The notes: generated by a model not told the origin, from the sequence alone. A stretch of DNA of 64,000 nucleotides from Fremontodendron californicum (GCA_030761205.1 JAULJL010000017.1:6148001-6212000), one strand, 5' to 3'; positions 23,344 through 36,277 are shown, counted from the first letter of the stretch. Translations and numbers: made by a program.

Positions 23344-25048
23344 CAAAATTTTTAATTTAACGTAATTATTTAATAATCTCACAAAGTCACAATAAAGAAA
23401 AGGTCAAATGCCCATGAAATGGCAAGAAAAATGTCGCCAACTATTTTCACAAGTGGAATTGCTTCCGCAAAATCTCGTGAATTTTTATTTCTGTCTCCCA
23501 AATGTAATAATAAAATAAAGCTAGGGGCAATGTTTGCCTGGTCCATGACACAGGAAATTAGTCAATCTTCGTGCATGATCCCTTTGGGGACCCATCGCTT
23601 TGATTTGTTTTTCTATTTTTTCTAAACTACGAATCTGCATCCGACGGCCGTAAATAAAATCTTCTAGTTACCGGTAGTAGGGGAGAGCATTCCTCGATTA
23701 TGTCGGTTATAATCAAATTATAACATCGAAATCGATTTCATTAGATTAAATCGAATTGATTTGATCTATCTCAATTATAATTTGATAAGTTAATTGTTTT
23801 AACCAATTAATTCAATCGATTTTTGAGTTTAAAATTTAATAATTTAATTGATCAGAAATCGACACTGAACAAAAGTCAAATGTCATCAATTCAACATAAT
23901 ATCATAAATATACTTTTATATATATATATTTCACTTCCATAAATATAAATTAATCTGTATAATTATAAATAACGAAAGCTATATCTTAATATAATTAATA
24001 ATGATAATGTGAAGTAAAAGAAGTTATGCATATTGTGTCGCACATGTGATTGAAGTAATGAAGTTAAAATTAATTAATTAATTTAGTATGTTAAAAGAGA
24101 GTGAAAATAAACATGTAACATAACAGAATGATATACTGGCAATAAACTTATACACCCGTTATAAAGTATATCACGTTTAATCCATAATAATAATAATAAT
24201 AATATATATTAAAATAAGCATATCACGTCTAAAATCAATTATCTGGTCAAATTTCTTTTTTAATCTTAATTAAAAGAGGATTACTTTATATACACTATTT
24301 TGGTGGTGAAATTTCCATAGATGATTTTACGAAATTTTTGATAAAAAACATGAGAATTTTATAAACTTTGTTTTGTTTCTAAAAGCAAGTAAAAAAAAAA
24401 GACCAAGTTCAAGTAGATTTTGTACACAGATCGAGTTAATAAATTTAATTAAATTTTTTTATATCAATATTAATATATTTTTATAATTAAATTTAAATAT
24501 ATTTATTAATTAAATAATAATTCGATTTGAATCAATATAAATTATAAAAAATTTATTTTAAATTCGATTGAAATAATAATTTTTTAAAAATTAAATTAAA
24601 TTAAATAAAAATTTATTTATTTATTATTTAAATTTAATCCGACGCATTATAACTTTTGAACTCAAGACTGGCATCTACAGTGTTAATCTTACTCATCTCT
24701 TCCAAGTTTTTTCTTTAATTCTTTAATTAAGACTATACTGTAGGTGTAGGTGGGGCCATAAATTTAATTATTTAATTAATACTATAGTGTGGGTGGGCCA
24801 TAAAGAAAAGCGTCTGATTTTTTTTTCATTAATTTACGGGTCCGACTTTGTTCCACAATCATCGCCAAAAAGGAACTTGACAAACTGCACAGTTCGAAAC
24901 CGCACGTTAACTCCAAACCAAAACCAATCGACCATTATTTATCGCTCTTCCATTTCGATTTTGCAAAAACCGGACGGACAGGACACCCCTTCTTTTTCCT
25001 TTTCTTTTTTTTGTTTGTTTGGTTCGACTCTGATCTGACCTCGTCTTA
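23344..25048. other. Non-coding DNA of unit A
   Basis: No gene supported. The open frames 23419-23625 and 24787-25038 have no family features, and the second starts from a non-ATG codon. Unit B differs here by a duplicated 6-bp GGGAAT-type insertion near 41908 and an insertion of about 22 bases near 42569, absent from unit A. Confidence 0.4.
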
Positions 25049-25412
25049 GGTTTTGTTTGCTTTTGACATAATTTTTGAAGTTAAAAACTATATTTTATCG
25101 TAAACGTAATACTAAATAAATAAAAAAATTAGTTTTTTTTGTTGAAATCATAGTTTAAAAAGTCAAACTAAAAAGTAAAAAAATATAACTTTTGGATTTT
25201 AAAAACTGACTTTAAGATAAAATAATTTTATTATCTTCATATTTTTATACTTTTATTATTTTAAATATATCTTTTTTTGACATTTCGATTTTCTATAACA
25301 ATTTTTTACAATAATATTAAACACTTAAAAAATTTTAAACCATAATTTTTTATCATTTTTTTTCAATCCAAACTTTTTTTAACCCAAATTTTTTTTAACA
25401 GCTAAACTAGCC
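25049..25412. mobile_element. AT-rich MITE, member 2 of the family (unit A)
   Basis: Left GGTTTTGTTTGCTTTTGACA and right, in reverse complement, GGCTAGTTTAGCTGTTAAAA are inverted repeats. The internal blocks match the 22281-22634 element in the same order. Confidence 0.6.
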
Positions 25413-25730
25413 TTTACTCTTAACTGTCACCAAAGTTCGTAATTATATCCCAAATCTAGGGCTTTTTCTTTTTCGGAATTCCAAAGTTCGTAATTAATAT
25501 AAAAAACGTTTAATTTTTGTTAATAAAATAAAGATCTATAATAATCTACTATAAAAATTATTCCCAATTGAATGTCATAAGATAAAAACTTTTCAGAGCA
25601 TTAGTGGATACAAACTCATTAATGTCATTAAAACATGATTTTGGATAAAATTAGAAGATTACTTGCATGTTTTAAAGGAGATATTAAAAAAGAAAAAGAA
25701 GACGGTAAAACAAGAATAATAATAATAATA

Positions 25731-26601
25731 AAAAAGAATAATATAATGAATAACTTTTAAAATTTATCAAATTTATGGTATCTATATTTTAAAAATATAT
25801 ATTTTGATATTTAAAGTTTTCACTCCGTATGCAATTTGTAGTACCTATCAATAACACCGTTAAATATTGATGATGTAACTTTTGTATCTAATGAATATTT
25901 GACACGTGGCACTATATAATGATGCCACGTGTATTAACAAAAAATTATTATTCTAATTTTTAAAAAATATTTTATTCTTTACACGTGGCACCATGATGCT
26001 ACGTGTATTAATAAAAAAAAATATTATTTAAAATTTTTAATAATTTTAAAAAATTAAAAAATTAAAAAAATAAAAAAATTAAATAAAATAAAATAATTTT
26101 ATATTTTGATTTTTGTAATTTTTAAAAATATTTAAAAAAAAAAGTTCAGATATCCTAAATTTTTTAAGAAGTAATTTTAAAATATTTTATATTTTAAAAA
26201 TAATTTTAGTTAAATATTTTAATTTTGTAAATTTTAAAATATTTTAAAATATTTAAGAAAAGACATATATTAATTTTTAAAAATATAATTTTAGATTTTT
26301 AATATATATTTTTTAAATAGATATTAATTTAAAAAAATATAATTTTAAATATTTTTTCCTTTTTTTTTTTTACAAAAATCCATATATTAATTTAAAAAAA
26401 TCAAGTGCTGCCACGTGTTATCTTTTGATTGGTCAATGTCATATCATCATCTATATTTAACAGTGTTAGGTTAAGGTACTATATTGATACACGATTTGAT
26501 AATACAGGTACCCCATTAAATATTTTAAAAATATATATATCATATTAACAAATTTGATAAATTTTATAGGTCATTCATAACATTATTCTTTTTAAAAATT
26601 G
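25731..26601. mobile_element. Long inverted-repeat element carrying G-box motifs, upstream of myosin copy A
   Basis: The left flank AAAAAGAATAATATAATGAAT and following bases (AAAATTTATCAAATTT, AACACCGTTAAATATTGATGAT) match in reverse complement the right flank. The inverted arms are about 150 bases long, with mismatches, around an AT-rich core. Inside the arms are ACACGTGGC at 25902-25910, CCACGTGT at 25925-25932, ACACGTGGC at 25981-25989 and CCACGTGTT at 26411-26419, all containing the ACGT core of G-box/ABRE sites. It ends about 640 bases before the myosin start codon. No target duplication could be fixed. Confidence 0.6.
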
Positions 26602-27241
26602 TATGGATGCAAGGAATTAGTGTTTTCTCGATACAGAAGAAAAGAAAAACTAGGGATTTAAAATAAACGTGCCTCACTTTTATTTATTAAATCCTTTTAT
26701 TAGAATGATATTTTATTTAAACTTTGAAGTTATTTTTATTTTTTTATTTTAAATAAAACGCAAAATTATAAAACCAATGCTTCTAACTTGCAAAACGAGC
26801 GAGCAATAATCTAAGTAATAATCAATAATTAAAGGATTAAGACTAGCCCTTAGAAAGAGGGAAGAGCAGGAAAAAAGAAACGGAAACGAAAAGAATTAGA
26901 AAACGTAGAAGAGAAAACTAAAACCCAAAAAGAAAGGCTGCTTTCATAAGCAGAGCAAACGGGAGGCTTAATCTCTTATTCAAGAAAATATATTTAAAAA
27001 TCCTTGTTGAAGACTGAAGAGGCTTAAGCTTCTCATTTTTGATTCTTTTTTTTTTTCTAAATTTTGGAACTCTTTTGTAGTGTGAATCGATTATTATTAT
27101 TTGTACTTATTGTTTAAAATAAGACCAGTTCAAATAGTTTTCTTTGTTAAGAATTGGATTGAATGATAGTTGTTCAACGCCTTGGAAGTAGATCGAGAAG
27201 CAATACAAGTTCCTGATTCGATCAGTCCCGGTGAAGTTAGA
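26602..27241 (+). promoter_or_regulatory. Proximal promoter and 5' UTR of myosin copy A
   Basis: Between the inverted-repeat element and the ATG the sequence becomes purine-rich (26840-26960: GAAAAGAATTAG, AAAACCCAAAAAG), then T-rich, as in plant 5' leaders. No TATA box or start site can be fixed. The same stretch is present, almost unchanged, before copy B. Confidence 0.4.
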
Positions 27242-27992
27242 ATGGTGATTGCCTAGCGTCCTTCTTTTACTAGTGAACTCTTTTATCTACGTGGTTTTTC
27301 CTTAATGCTTGAATCTTGACTGAGAAGTGTCTACAAAGGGATAGTTCATTTTAATTGGTGAATCATGGGCATTCTTGGCTTTTGTAGGCTGCCGTGACCA
27401 GTCTTGTAGTTGGATCTCTTGTCTGGGTGGAGGATTCTGACATTGCTTGGATAGATGGTGAAGTCGTGGAGGTTAATGGTGAAGATATTAAAGTCCTGTA
27501 CACTTCAGGGAAGAAGGTGAGTTGCTTCTATGAAATTTAAATGGATTCTTTCATGTGCATATGAATCTTAGTTACTTCTATTTTGGTGAATGCTGATTGA
27601 TAAATTGCTATTTTCTTGCCACAATCATGTTTGTGTGGCTTAAAATTTTCTTCCCCTCCCCTTTTTACATGTCATGCAAGTGCAGTATGATACTAAAGGA
27701 ATTCATCGAGAACATAGAATGCTTGGATGGGCTAGTTGCTTAATTTGACTTACCTATTTCACAACTTATGCAACAGGTTACTGTTAAGGCTTCAAATGTC
27801 TATCCTAAAGATGCTGAGGCCCCATCATGTGGAGTTGATGATATGACAAAGCTGGCTTATTTGCATGAACCGGGAGTCCTGCAAAATTTAAGATCAAGAT
27901 ATGATATGAGTGAAATATATGTAAGATTTCGAGTAAATGTTCACCTTCTTCTTTCAATGGGGTATTATTTCTGTCTTTTCTTTATATATCTT

Positions 27993-28304
27993 TGTGGAAT
28001 GGATGTATGTTTTGCTTTCTTTCAGGTATATTGCATTGATGAATGTTGGTGACATCTTTACGTTTCATCATGTTTTCAAAATTTACTGATAAAAGGAGAC
28101 AATTGTCCCGCGGTGCTTCCAAACATATTCCTGAAATATATTGATTGCTGTGGAATGGATATGTTTTGCGTTCTTTGTGGTATATTGCATTGATGAATGT
28201 TGGTGACATCTTTATGTTTCATCATGTTTTCAAAATTTACTGATAAAAGGAGGCAATTGCCCCAAATGGTGCTTCCAGACATATACAGGAAATATATTGA
28301 TTGC
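27993..28304 (+). repeat. 156-bp tandem duplication spanning intron 3 and the start of exon 4 (copy A)
   Basis: Two adjacent 156-bp copies, 27993-28148 and 28149-28304. The second includes the functional exon 4 acceptor and its first 26 bases (ACATATACAGGAAATATATT). The first holds a decayed version in which the acceptor CCAG became CCAA and the exon start became ACATATTCCTGAAATATATT. So a partial exon was duplicated within the gene and its upstream copy silenced. Both myosin copies carry it, so it predates the 18 kb duplication. Confidence 0.9.
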
Positions 28305-31300
28305 TGTAAACCCATTCAGAAAACTACCTCATCTTTATGATAGTCATATGATGGCACAATATAAAGGGGCAGCCTTTGGTGAGTTGAGTCCACATCCCTT
28401 TGCTGTAGCAGATGCTGCATACAGGTACCATATTGTACTGACCCGAAGTTGTTCATTTTATATTATTACTTGTTTTTTACAATGAAAAGTGCTGTTTCCA
28501 TTAATGCAGACTAATGATCAATGAGGGAATAAGCCAGTCGATTTTGGTTAGTGGTGAAAGTGGGGCTGGTAAAACAGAAAGCACAAAATTGCTTATGCGG
28601 TATCTTGCTTACATGGGGGGGAGAGATGCTGCTGAAGGAAGAACAGTTGAGCAGCAAGTTCTGGAGGTAAACATGGCTATAATTTAGATTTGTGTGACAA
28701 TAAATTTAATGTTGATAGTTTGAATCTATCATCCTAGTAACTTTATTTAACAACATTTGTTTTCATTTTTGCCTAATCTGCAGTCAAACCCTGTTTTAGA
28801 AGCTTTTGGTAACGCAAAGACTGTTAGGAACAGTAACTCAAGGTGGGAATATTTATTATTAACAAGTTTCACACCTTGCATGTACAATAGATTCTGTTGA
28901 ATCCTTTTATTTTTTATTTTTAATCTTTACGTGCATGTTTTGAATGATGTAGTCGTTTTGGTAAGTTTGTGGAGATTCAGTTTGACCGGAGGGCAAGGAT
29001 TTCAGGAGCTGCAATCAGAACTTATTTGCTAGAAAGATCACGTGTTTGTCAAGTGTCTGACCCAGAGAGAAATTATCACTGTTTCTACATGCTTTGTGCG
29101 GCACCACCGGAGGTAAGTTGTTTTCGATTGCCTAATCAAGTTGCTTATAAAATATTTGATACAATGTGTTCTTGTATATTCTTTCCCTCAGTAAGCATTT
29201 TCCATGTTAAGTTTTAAAAAATTATGTATTATCTTCGGACTAAATGTACTGTCCAGAAAAGGATTTGTGTTGGGAACATAAATTGTGAGAATGATATCTC
29301 CTCTATTTCTAGCTTCAGACAGCAACCTATTTGTATATGATTTTTTATTTTTAATGCAAATGCTTTAAGGTTGTAAATTTGGGCTAGCTATGATCTTTAT
29401 TATCTCTCGTATTCAGTCTGTCCCCCTTTTCTGTTTGATTCTACATCTCCCTCTTGTCATTGATTCTTTGTTAGCGTCATTCTCTTACCCAATATAAGGA
29501 CAACTTACAATTTGAAGAGTTTAACTTTAACATATAACTTCACCAAATTGATTTGGTTAAACTAGGACCTTTTATGTTATTTATTGAGTTTTGGGCACAA
29601 TTTCAGTTGTGGACTTGTATCTTTCATATTGATCACAGAATAAAGAGATTGGGTAGTTTGAGAATATACTACTGACGTTATGTACTGTTTGGTAAATGGG
29701 GTACTAAGAGGCCACTGAGATAGAAATATTATGGGATTGTGTGATGGCATCCTTTTGATGTGATTGTTGACATGATTCTTATAAATAATTGTTTAATCTT
29801 TACTTTTTGGGTAAAAAGTATGACTCCTAGTTCACTTTTTTTTTTTTATGTTCTAAACAAATAATTTGGATTTAAAAGCTGTGCCATGGTGTATCATATC
29901 TATTATTTTCCAAGTTTGATGTCTAATGATTTTGTATTGGATTTACTAGCTCGTCAGTGGTCTCTAGAGATGTTTGTTATTGTTGTGGTATAGAATATCA
30001 AATATGAGGGAGTTCCTTGTTTCTTGAAAACACTTTTTTAGCATTTTGTTCAATTTCTCTGGTAATGAAAGAGTAGGAAAACTTTGTTGGACCTATATCT
30101 TTGTTCAGCTGTGGATAGATATGCAGTTTGTGATTCACATTTCTATGTCTTTGGAGGAAAGAGAACAATTTTTTCATGCATAAGAGTGTAATGCTTCAGA
30201 TCATCAATTCTCATACTTTTGGATGTTTGTCTCCCCCCTCCCGGCTTTTCGTTCTCTTTTTTATTTTTCAGGATATACAGCGGTACAAATTGGGAAAGCC
30301 AAGAACGTTTCACTATCTGAACCAATCTAATTGCTATGAGTTGGATGGAGTTGATGATTCTAAGGAATATATTGCAACGAGGAGGGCAATGGATGTTGTT
30401 GGAATAGGTTCTAATGAGCAGGTATATTAACGAAACATTATCTCGTGAGATTATTCCTAAGCATAATGTTTTCTAAAATTTCTTTGTCATCTTTTTGGTT
30501 GTGGCATCTGCCCCTTGTCAGGATGCAATATTCCGAGTTGTTGCTGCAATTCTCCATCTTGGGAACATTGAATTTGCTAAAGGGAAGGAAATGGACTCAT
30601 CAGTGCCCAAAGATGAAAAATCTTGGTTCCATCTAAGAACTGCTGCTGAGCTTTTTATGTATGTGGAAAATTTCAGACTTTGCACTAACATAGACTGAAA
30701 GACATATTTCTTTGATATTTGTTCACTTCATACGCTCTTGTAAGAGATGAAAGGGAGCATGTTTAATCCCCAGTTTTGTTTAGGTGCGATGAGAAGTTAC
30801 TAGAAGATTCTCTTTGCAAGCGTGTAATTGTAACTCGTGATGAAACCATTACAAAATGGCTGGATCCAGAATCTGCTGCTCTTAGTAGAGATGCTTTGGC
30901 TAAAATTGTGTACTCGAGGTTGTTTGACTGGTATGGTTCACTCTTGCTCTGAGTATAGACATTTCAGAGTTGACTGTGCTTATTATTTAGTTTTTGTTCA
31001 GTTTTAAAGATTTATTTGTGACGGTGGGTTTCCTTTTTTCTTTTATTTTCATAGGATCGTGGATAACATCAATAGTTCAATTGGGCAAGATCCTGACTCG
31101 AAGTTCTTAATTGGGGTGCTGGATATTTATGGATTTGAGAGTTTCAAGACAAACAGGTGCTTAACCGGTATGCCTGTTGTTTTCATAATTAACCGAAGTT
31201 GGTTTTTGAAACCAATGAATAGAAATGGAAGTTATGTCTCAAAGAGGCACATTTAATACTTGTGTCAGTCATGTATTATTTGATACTGAAGGAAGCAGTG

Positions 31301-31843
31301 ATTTAAGGAAGCCTATTCTTTCACCAAATTACCTGTTAAGGCATGGTAAAGGTGGTGCACTTGGATGTTTTGCAGTTTAGGATTCTTCTCTTCTGGTTTT
31401 AGTTAGCAGTGCAGCTCACCTGATTTGCGTTCACTCTTAGTATAAGTCTCAATGAACAAACTAATAATGAAATGTGAGAGAAATATTTTCTTGTTTGGGG
31501 AAATTGGGGGGGTAAGAAATGAAAGTGTTTCTGTTGATTGATCTGATGGTTTTTGGAAATGGAGTCCCATTTTTTTGAGTCTTTTCTTTTTTTTGTTGTT
31601 CTAGTGGTCAAAATAATTTTTTTTTGTTCTAGAGCTTTAGGATGTGGGTCATTTGTTGTCTTTACGTGTAGGAGTGCAGTTTACCTTTTCTTTTAGTAAT
31701 TAAGTAATTAACTATATGCTTCTGTTACCCTTTGATGTAATACTTGTCATGCAAATAATTCTCCTTTCACCAAATTAATTTTCTTTCTCAAGTATAGAAT
31801 AAGTTTGGAAATAAGCAATTGGATATACCATATCTTTTGAGCC

Positions 31844-32087
31844 TAGAGGTGTCCATGGGCTGGGCCGGGCTGGAATAGCAAAAATTTGCTTACCCAGGCC
31901 CCGTCTGCAGGGCCCAAAAGCCCTTTTTACTGTTTAAAATAGATTAAAATAGATTAAAAATAATTTTTATATTAATATTTATATATTTTCATAATTAAAT
32001 TTAAATAAAATATTTTTTATTTATTAAATCCTATCCCATGTCCGACCCAATTCAGGCCAAGCCTGTTGGAGCCCGTGAACAGGTCTA
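31844..32087. mobile_element. GGGC-rich inverted-repeat element in intron 11 (copy A)
   Basis: The left end TAGAGGTGTCCATGGGC and the right end in reverse complement TAGACCTGTTCACGGGC are near-perfect inverted repeats, with GGGCCGGGCTGG and an AT-rich core. It is the same family as 14822-15363, inserted in the longest intron of the myosin gene (31157-33041). Confidence 0.7.
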
Positions 32088-35000
32088 TAATTGTCCCATT
32101 GTTCCTAGTTTCTGAGAACATTTGTTGCATTGAATATTGTTGATTTGGAAGGACATTATTGGGTGGGAGCATCTAAATCTAAATCAAATTGGCATTTTGT
32201 GGTCTGTTTGTTTGTTGCTTGTCTCTTTTTAAGGCATATGTAGGATTGTTAAATATGCATGTTAATTTTTTTTTTTGGTGCCATGGTCTTCGCAAGTGCT
32301 TGTGTTTTCATTTTTTGTGGAATCTGATGTTTCCTTGTGGTAATTTTAACCAAGTAAACATGTGGATAGGTTGACTGGAGTTTTAAAAATCAGTTTCCTA
32401 GATAAGTATCTTTTTTCTGTTTAAATTTTGGCCCATATTTTACTTGTTGTACTTATTGGCTCTTTGATGTCAAAACTTCTGCCAAGTGTAGAATGAAAGG
32501 TTTTGAGGCCTATGCTGTCTGATTCTGTAGGTTTGATATATCGTTGAGCTTGTTATTTGAAATTCTCAGTTCTATTGTGGTTTTTACCTTGAGCTTGCTA
32601 AACCTTTTCCTCATGAAAATGTCATAGTTGTGTGATATAATGTCTTTAAAGAGTCTCACTGTGGATTCCTAATTTAATGTGGTGGAGTGCGTAGAAACAT
32701 TAGAATCGTTTTAAGTGACGATTTTTATATTTACATCAAGGCTGTTGCTATCATGATTAGAGCAGTCCACTAATATCTGGTTTGTAAATGAGGTTGGCAT
32801 TGTCATTGCTGCATTCATCAAGAGTGAAGAGACTGGTGTATGACCCTGTAGTCTGTATAATTTGGCAGTGATGGTGCAGAGTTCCATAGAGTTCACTGAA
32901 TGATAGTTCCAATTGCTTCTTATTGTGTATTCTATAATATATAAAGTTAATCGTGATAAAAAATTAGTGACATTGTGACCTTTTGGATGCTTGCTATTGG
33001 CTTCTGTTTATCTAATGTTTGATGTACCACTTGCTTTGCAGTTTTGAGCAATTCTGCATTAACTTGACAAATGAGAAACTGCAGCAGCATTTCAACCAGG
33101 TTTGTTTCTGAAAGACATCCACAACATGCTTTGCATTTCTCAGTTTTTGTTCCGTAGTTTGTGATACATAAATTTCTGGCTCCTCAGCATGTCTTCAAAA
33201 TGGAGCAAGAAGAGTATACGAAAGAAGAAATTAATTGGAGCTACATTGAGTTTGTTGATAATCAGGATGTTCTGGACCTCATTGAAAAGGTCTGTCGAAT
33301 CTACCTCTCCAATTTATTTGGCTGGTCTTTTACTAACTGTTTTAATATTGTATCATCTGTACCTCCAATATTTACTCCCATTAAAGTGAATCTTTGTATA
33401 GCTGTGGAGTTGGTTCTGTGTTGTTGACTATGCATCTCTATTAAAAGAAATTTGTGATAAAGCACGCCCACTAGTACTATACACACTTGCTTGTTACTAT
33501 TCTGTATTGTTTCCTTATATTGTGTCTGGTGATGTCAGTTCTAGTTACATCCATGTTTAGCATTCTCTGTTTTCATGGAACACATGTAGGATGGATGTGG
33601 TAGATGAACAGTCTATATAATGTTGTGGTCACATCTCCTTATTTCCTAGATCTTTTGGTCTTCTTTTTGACCAATGAAATTGCCTTAACTTTTGATAAGC
33701 CAAAGTGCCAAACTCCTTTCTTCATGTTAGATGTTGCATTAACTGTATAGTGTTATTTTCATGCTATATAGAAGATAAAGTGGTAAGGGCATCTATGATG
33801 CTTTATTCTCATGGAAGAATTTAAAACACGGGAGAAAACCTGATTGATGAGGATTGTGGTATATAAAATGCTCAGCTTGAAAACAGGAGAGGAAATTTGG
33901 TGGAAGAATGATGGGAAAACAGAAATCTAAAAAAGAGAAGAGAAGATGGATCAATTGTCAGCTGTTGAAATAGTTGTAAATAAGCCACCAGCTGTAGTCT
34001 AGCATAAAATGAAACTGTTCAGTTAAAACTAGACCAAATGGTATTAGTTGCATTTCATTCTAACAAGTCCAAGTTGTGCAAGCAATGCAAAAAGTACTGC
34101 CTGCTTCAATCAAGCTGCTGTGGAAATGATACAAGAGTGATAGTTCGGTCAATAGCTACTTAAATCATATTTTTTTGCTTTAAATTCCTTGCGACAATAA
34201 TTTCTTTTGTAATATTGAACCGGAGTTTTGAATCTTGTATTAGTATCATTCATGTTGGATTGTCGGTATTGATTTATTAATTATCGTTGGACCCACATTG
34301 GGAATTTCTGGTGCGAACTTCTTGAGTACTGTTATGCCTGTAATTCTTGTTATCTCTGTACTTGAGAAATGGCCTTTCTTCGTCTAATGAGTTCATCTCT
34401 TTCGTGCATTTCTGTGTGCTCTCACATTTTTCTCTCTTTTCCTTTCCTCTGGTCACAAAGAAATATTTTCTTGTTCTAATTTTTTTTTATACGATTTATT
34501 GAACATTCTTACCAATCTTAGTCCTGGATATGGATGGGCTTTGACTAAACACATCAATGATATAAATGTGTTAAATGGTCCATGCACTTGTGTGGTGGTT
34601 ATTTTATTTATTATATGTTTTTCATTTTTCCTGTTCTTGATTTCCAGAAACCGGGTGGCATAATTGCTCTTCTAGATGAGGCTTGGTAAGATGTAGTGAG
34701 CATTTACTTATATTTGACATTTCAAAATTTGACTAGAATTTCTTTCAGTTACGTAACTATATGTTAATAATTATATCTGACTGTTCTTGTGGTGATGTTG
34801 CTGAGTGTTTTTTTTCCTCTCGCATGTTCCCCTTTATAAAAGCATGTTTCCAAGATCAACACATGAAACATTTGCTCAGAAGCTGTACCAGACGTTTAAA
34901 AACCATAAGCGCTTCAGCAAGCCCAAATTGTCTCGTAGTGACTTCACAATTTGCCATTATGCTGGTGATGTAAGTTTGCTTTCTCTTCATAGTAAATTCA

Positions 35001-35885
35001 TGTCGTAGAACGAAACTAAGAAGCTAGAAGTGAATGGATTTCTATTTATGTACTCAAACAAAAATTTATGTTCCTTTTCAGGTTACTTATCAAACTGAAT
35101 TGTTCCTGGACAAGAACAAAGATTATGTTGTTGCTGAACATCAGGCCCTTTTGAGTGCTTCCAAATGTTCCTTTGTTTCTGGTTTATTTCCACCTTTAGC
35201 TGAGGAATCCTCCAAATCATCAAAATTCTCATCAATAGGTTCTCAATTTAAGGTGTGCTGGTATTTCTGTTTCTTAAAGGCAGATTATTACCTCTTCTTT
35301 TCCAGTCTAATGGGTTACAAAGTGGTCTTTTTCTTTTGTTTTACACAGCAACAATTACAAGCATTACTTGAAATCCTCAGTTCCACTGAGCCACATTACA
35401 TACGTTGTGTAAAGCCCAATAATCTTCTTAAGCCATCAATATTTGAGAATAAAAATGTTCTCCAACAACTACGGTGTGGGGTAAGTTCTATGAGGTTGAG
35501 CTGAAATGTATATTGATATTTAATTAGAACTGCTTGCCTACTTTATCCACATTATTTGCTTCATTTCAGGGAGTTATGGAGGCAATCAGGATTAGTTGTG
35601 CCGGATATCCTACTCGAAAATCATTTGATGAATTTGTAGACCGATTTGGCCTCCTTGCACCTGAGGTTTTGGATGGAAGGTACAGTTAACAATTCTCTTG
35701 GTTCTCAAGAGGTTTCTCAGTGTACCAGATAATAATCCATCTATTAAATATAAAATTTTCTAAAAATAATAATTTAATTAATCTCAACTTATACTTATAG
35801 AGATACATTAAATGTGCAAATATGAAAGCATTGATTTTGCTAACGTGTAATTTAAAGATATTTTTTAAGGTTAATTAATATATTA

Positions 35886-36277
35886 AGTTTTTTTTATCAC
35901 AATATAGTTTTTTTTTTTAATTCTCAAAATATCGATGTTTTTGTTTTAATGACCAAAATTCGTTTATTTTTTAACCTGCCATGACGATTTTCCAACGTAT
36001 ATATATATATATTTTTTAAATGATGAAATGAAATCGTCACTGACTATGACGATTTCTCTTGTATAATTTTAATTTTTTTTTTTAAATGATAAAGGGAAAT
36101 CGCGTGACGATTTTCCTTCATCATTTAAAAAATAAAAAATAAATTTGTATGTTGGAAAATAGTTATGGTCATGACAATTTTTCAATAGATTAAAAAATAA
36201 ACGAATTTCGATTATTAAAATAAAAACATCAATATTTTGAAAATTAAAAAAATAACTATATTGTGATAAAAAAAAAC
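35886..36277. mobile_element. Hairpin-forming MITE (unit B copy)
   Basis: Duplicate of the 17550-17937 element, with the candidate target duplication AATATATTA at 35877-35885 and 36278-36286. It differs by a few bases and homopolymer lengths. Confidence 0.65.

Larger units (their letters stand above)
27242..35689 (+). pseudogene. Truncated myosin XI-2-like gene, copy A: exons 1-18 only
   Basis: The 5' part of a class XI myosin, cut by the duplication border. Exons: 27242-27244 (ATG alone), 27388-27516, 27777-27920, 28279-28424, 28510-28666, 28784-28842, 28953-29112, 30272-30421, 30522-30658, 30784-30930, 31055-31156, 33042-33099, 33188-33289, 34648-34685, 34843-34969, 35082-35252, 35349-35480, 35570-35679. 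They total 2072 coding bases with no stop. Reading on through the donor of exon 18 adds R-Y-S and TAA (35687-35689), giving 693 residues. Present are the N-terminal SH3-like region (VGSLVWVED), P-loop GESGAGKT (28553-28576), switch I (NSSRFG), switch II (DIYGFES) and the SH1 region (SCAGYPTRK). Missing are the converter, IQ neck, coiled coil and cargo tail. It could bind actin and nucleotide but could not act as a normal motor. It might be transcribed, since its promoter and splice sites look intact. Confidence 0.88.
17381..35717. repeat. Tandem duplication, unit A (18337 bp)
   Basis: The sequence from 17381 (CAGTGTACCAGATAATAATC) to 35717 recurs in the same order and orientation at 35718-54081. 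At the join the left side matches intron 18 of the myosin gene up to GAGGTTTCT (35717, equivalent to 54081). The right side resumes with the MITE end CAGTGTACC. The neighbouring bases on each parental side do not match the join, so there is no microhomology. The unit contains repeat-rich DNA, the myosin promoter and exons 1-18. In the gene body I counted about twenty point differences between units, nearly all in introns. Confidence 0.97.

Noticed and set aside
27982..28315. Minus-strand frames repeating an MSPTFINA / VTNIHQCNIP-type pattern
   Set aside because: They are the antisense of the 156-bp tandem repeat in intron 3 of the myosin gene. The repeated peptide is a by-product of repeated DNA.
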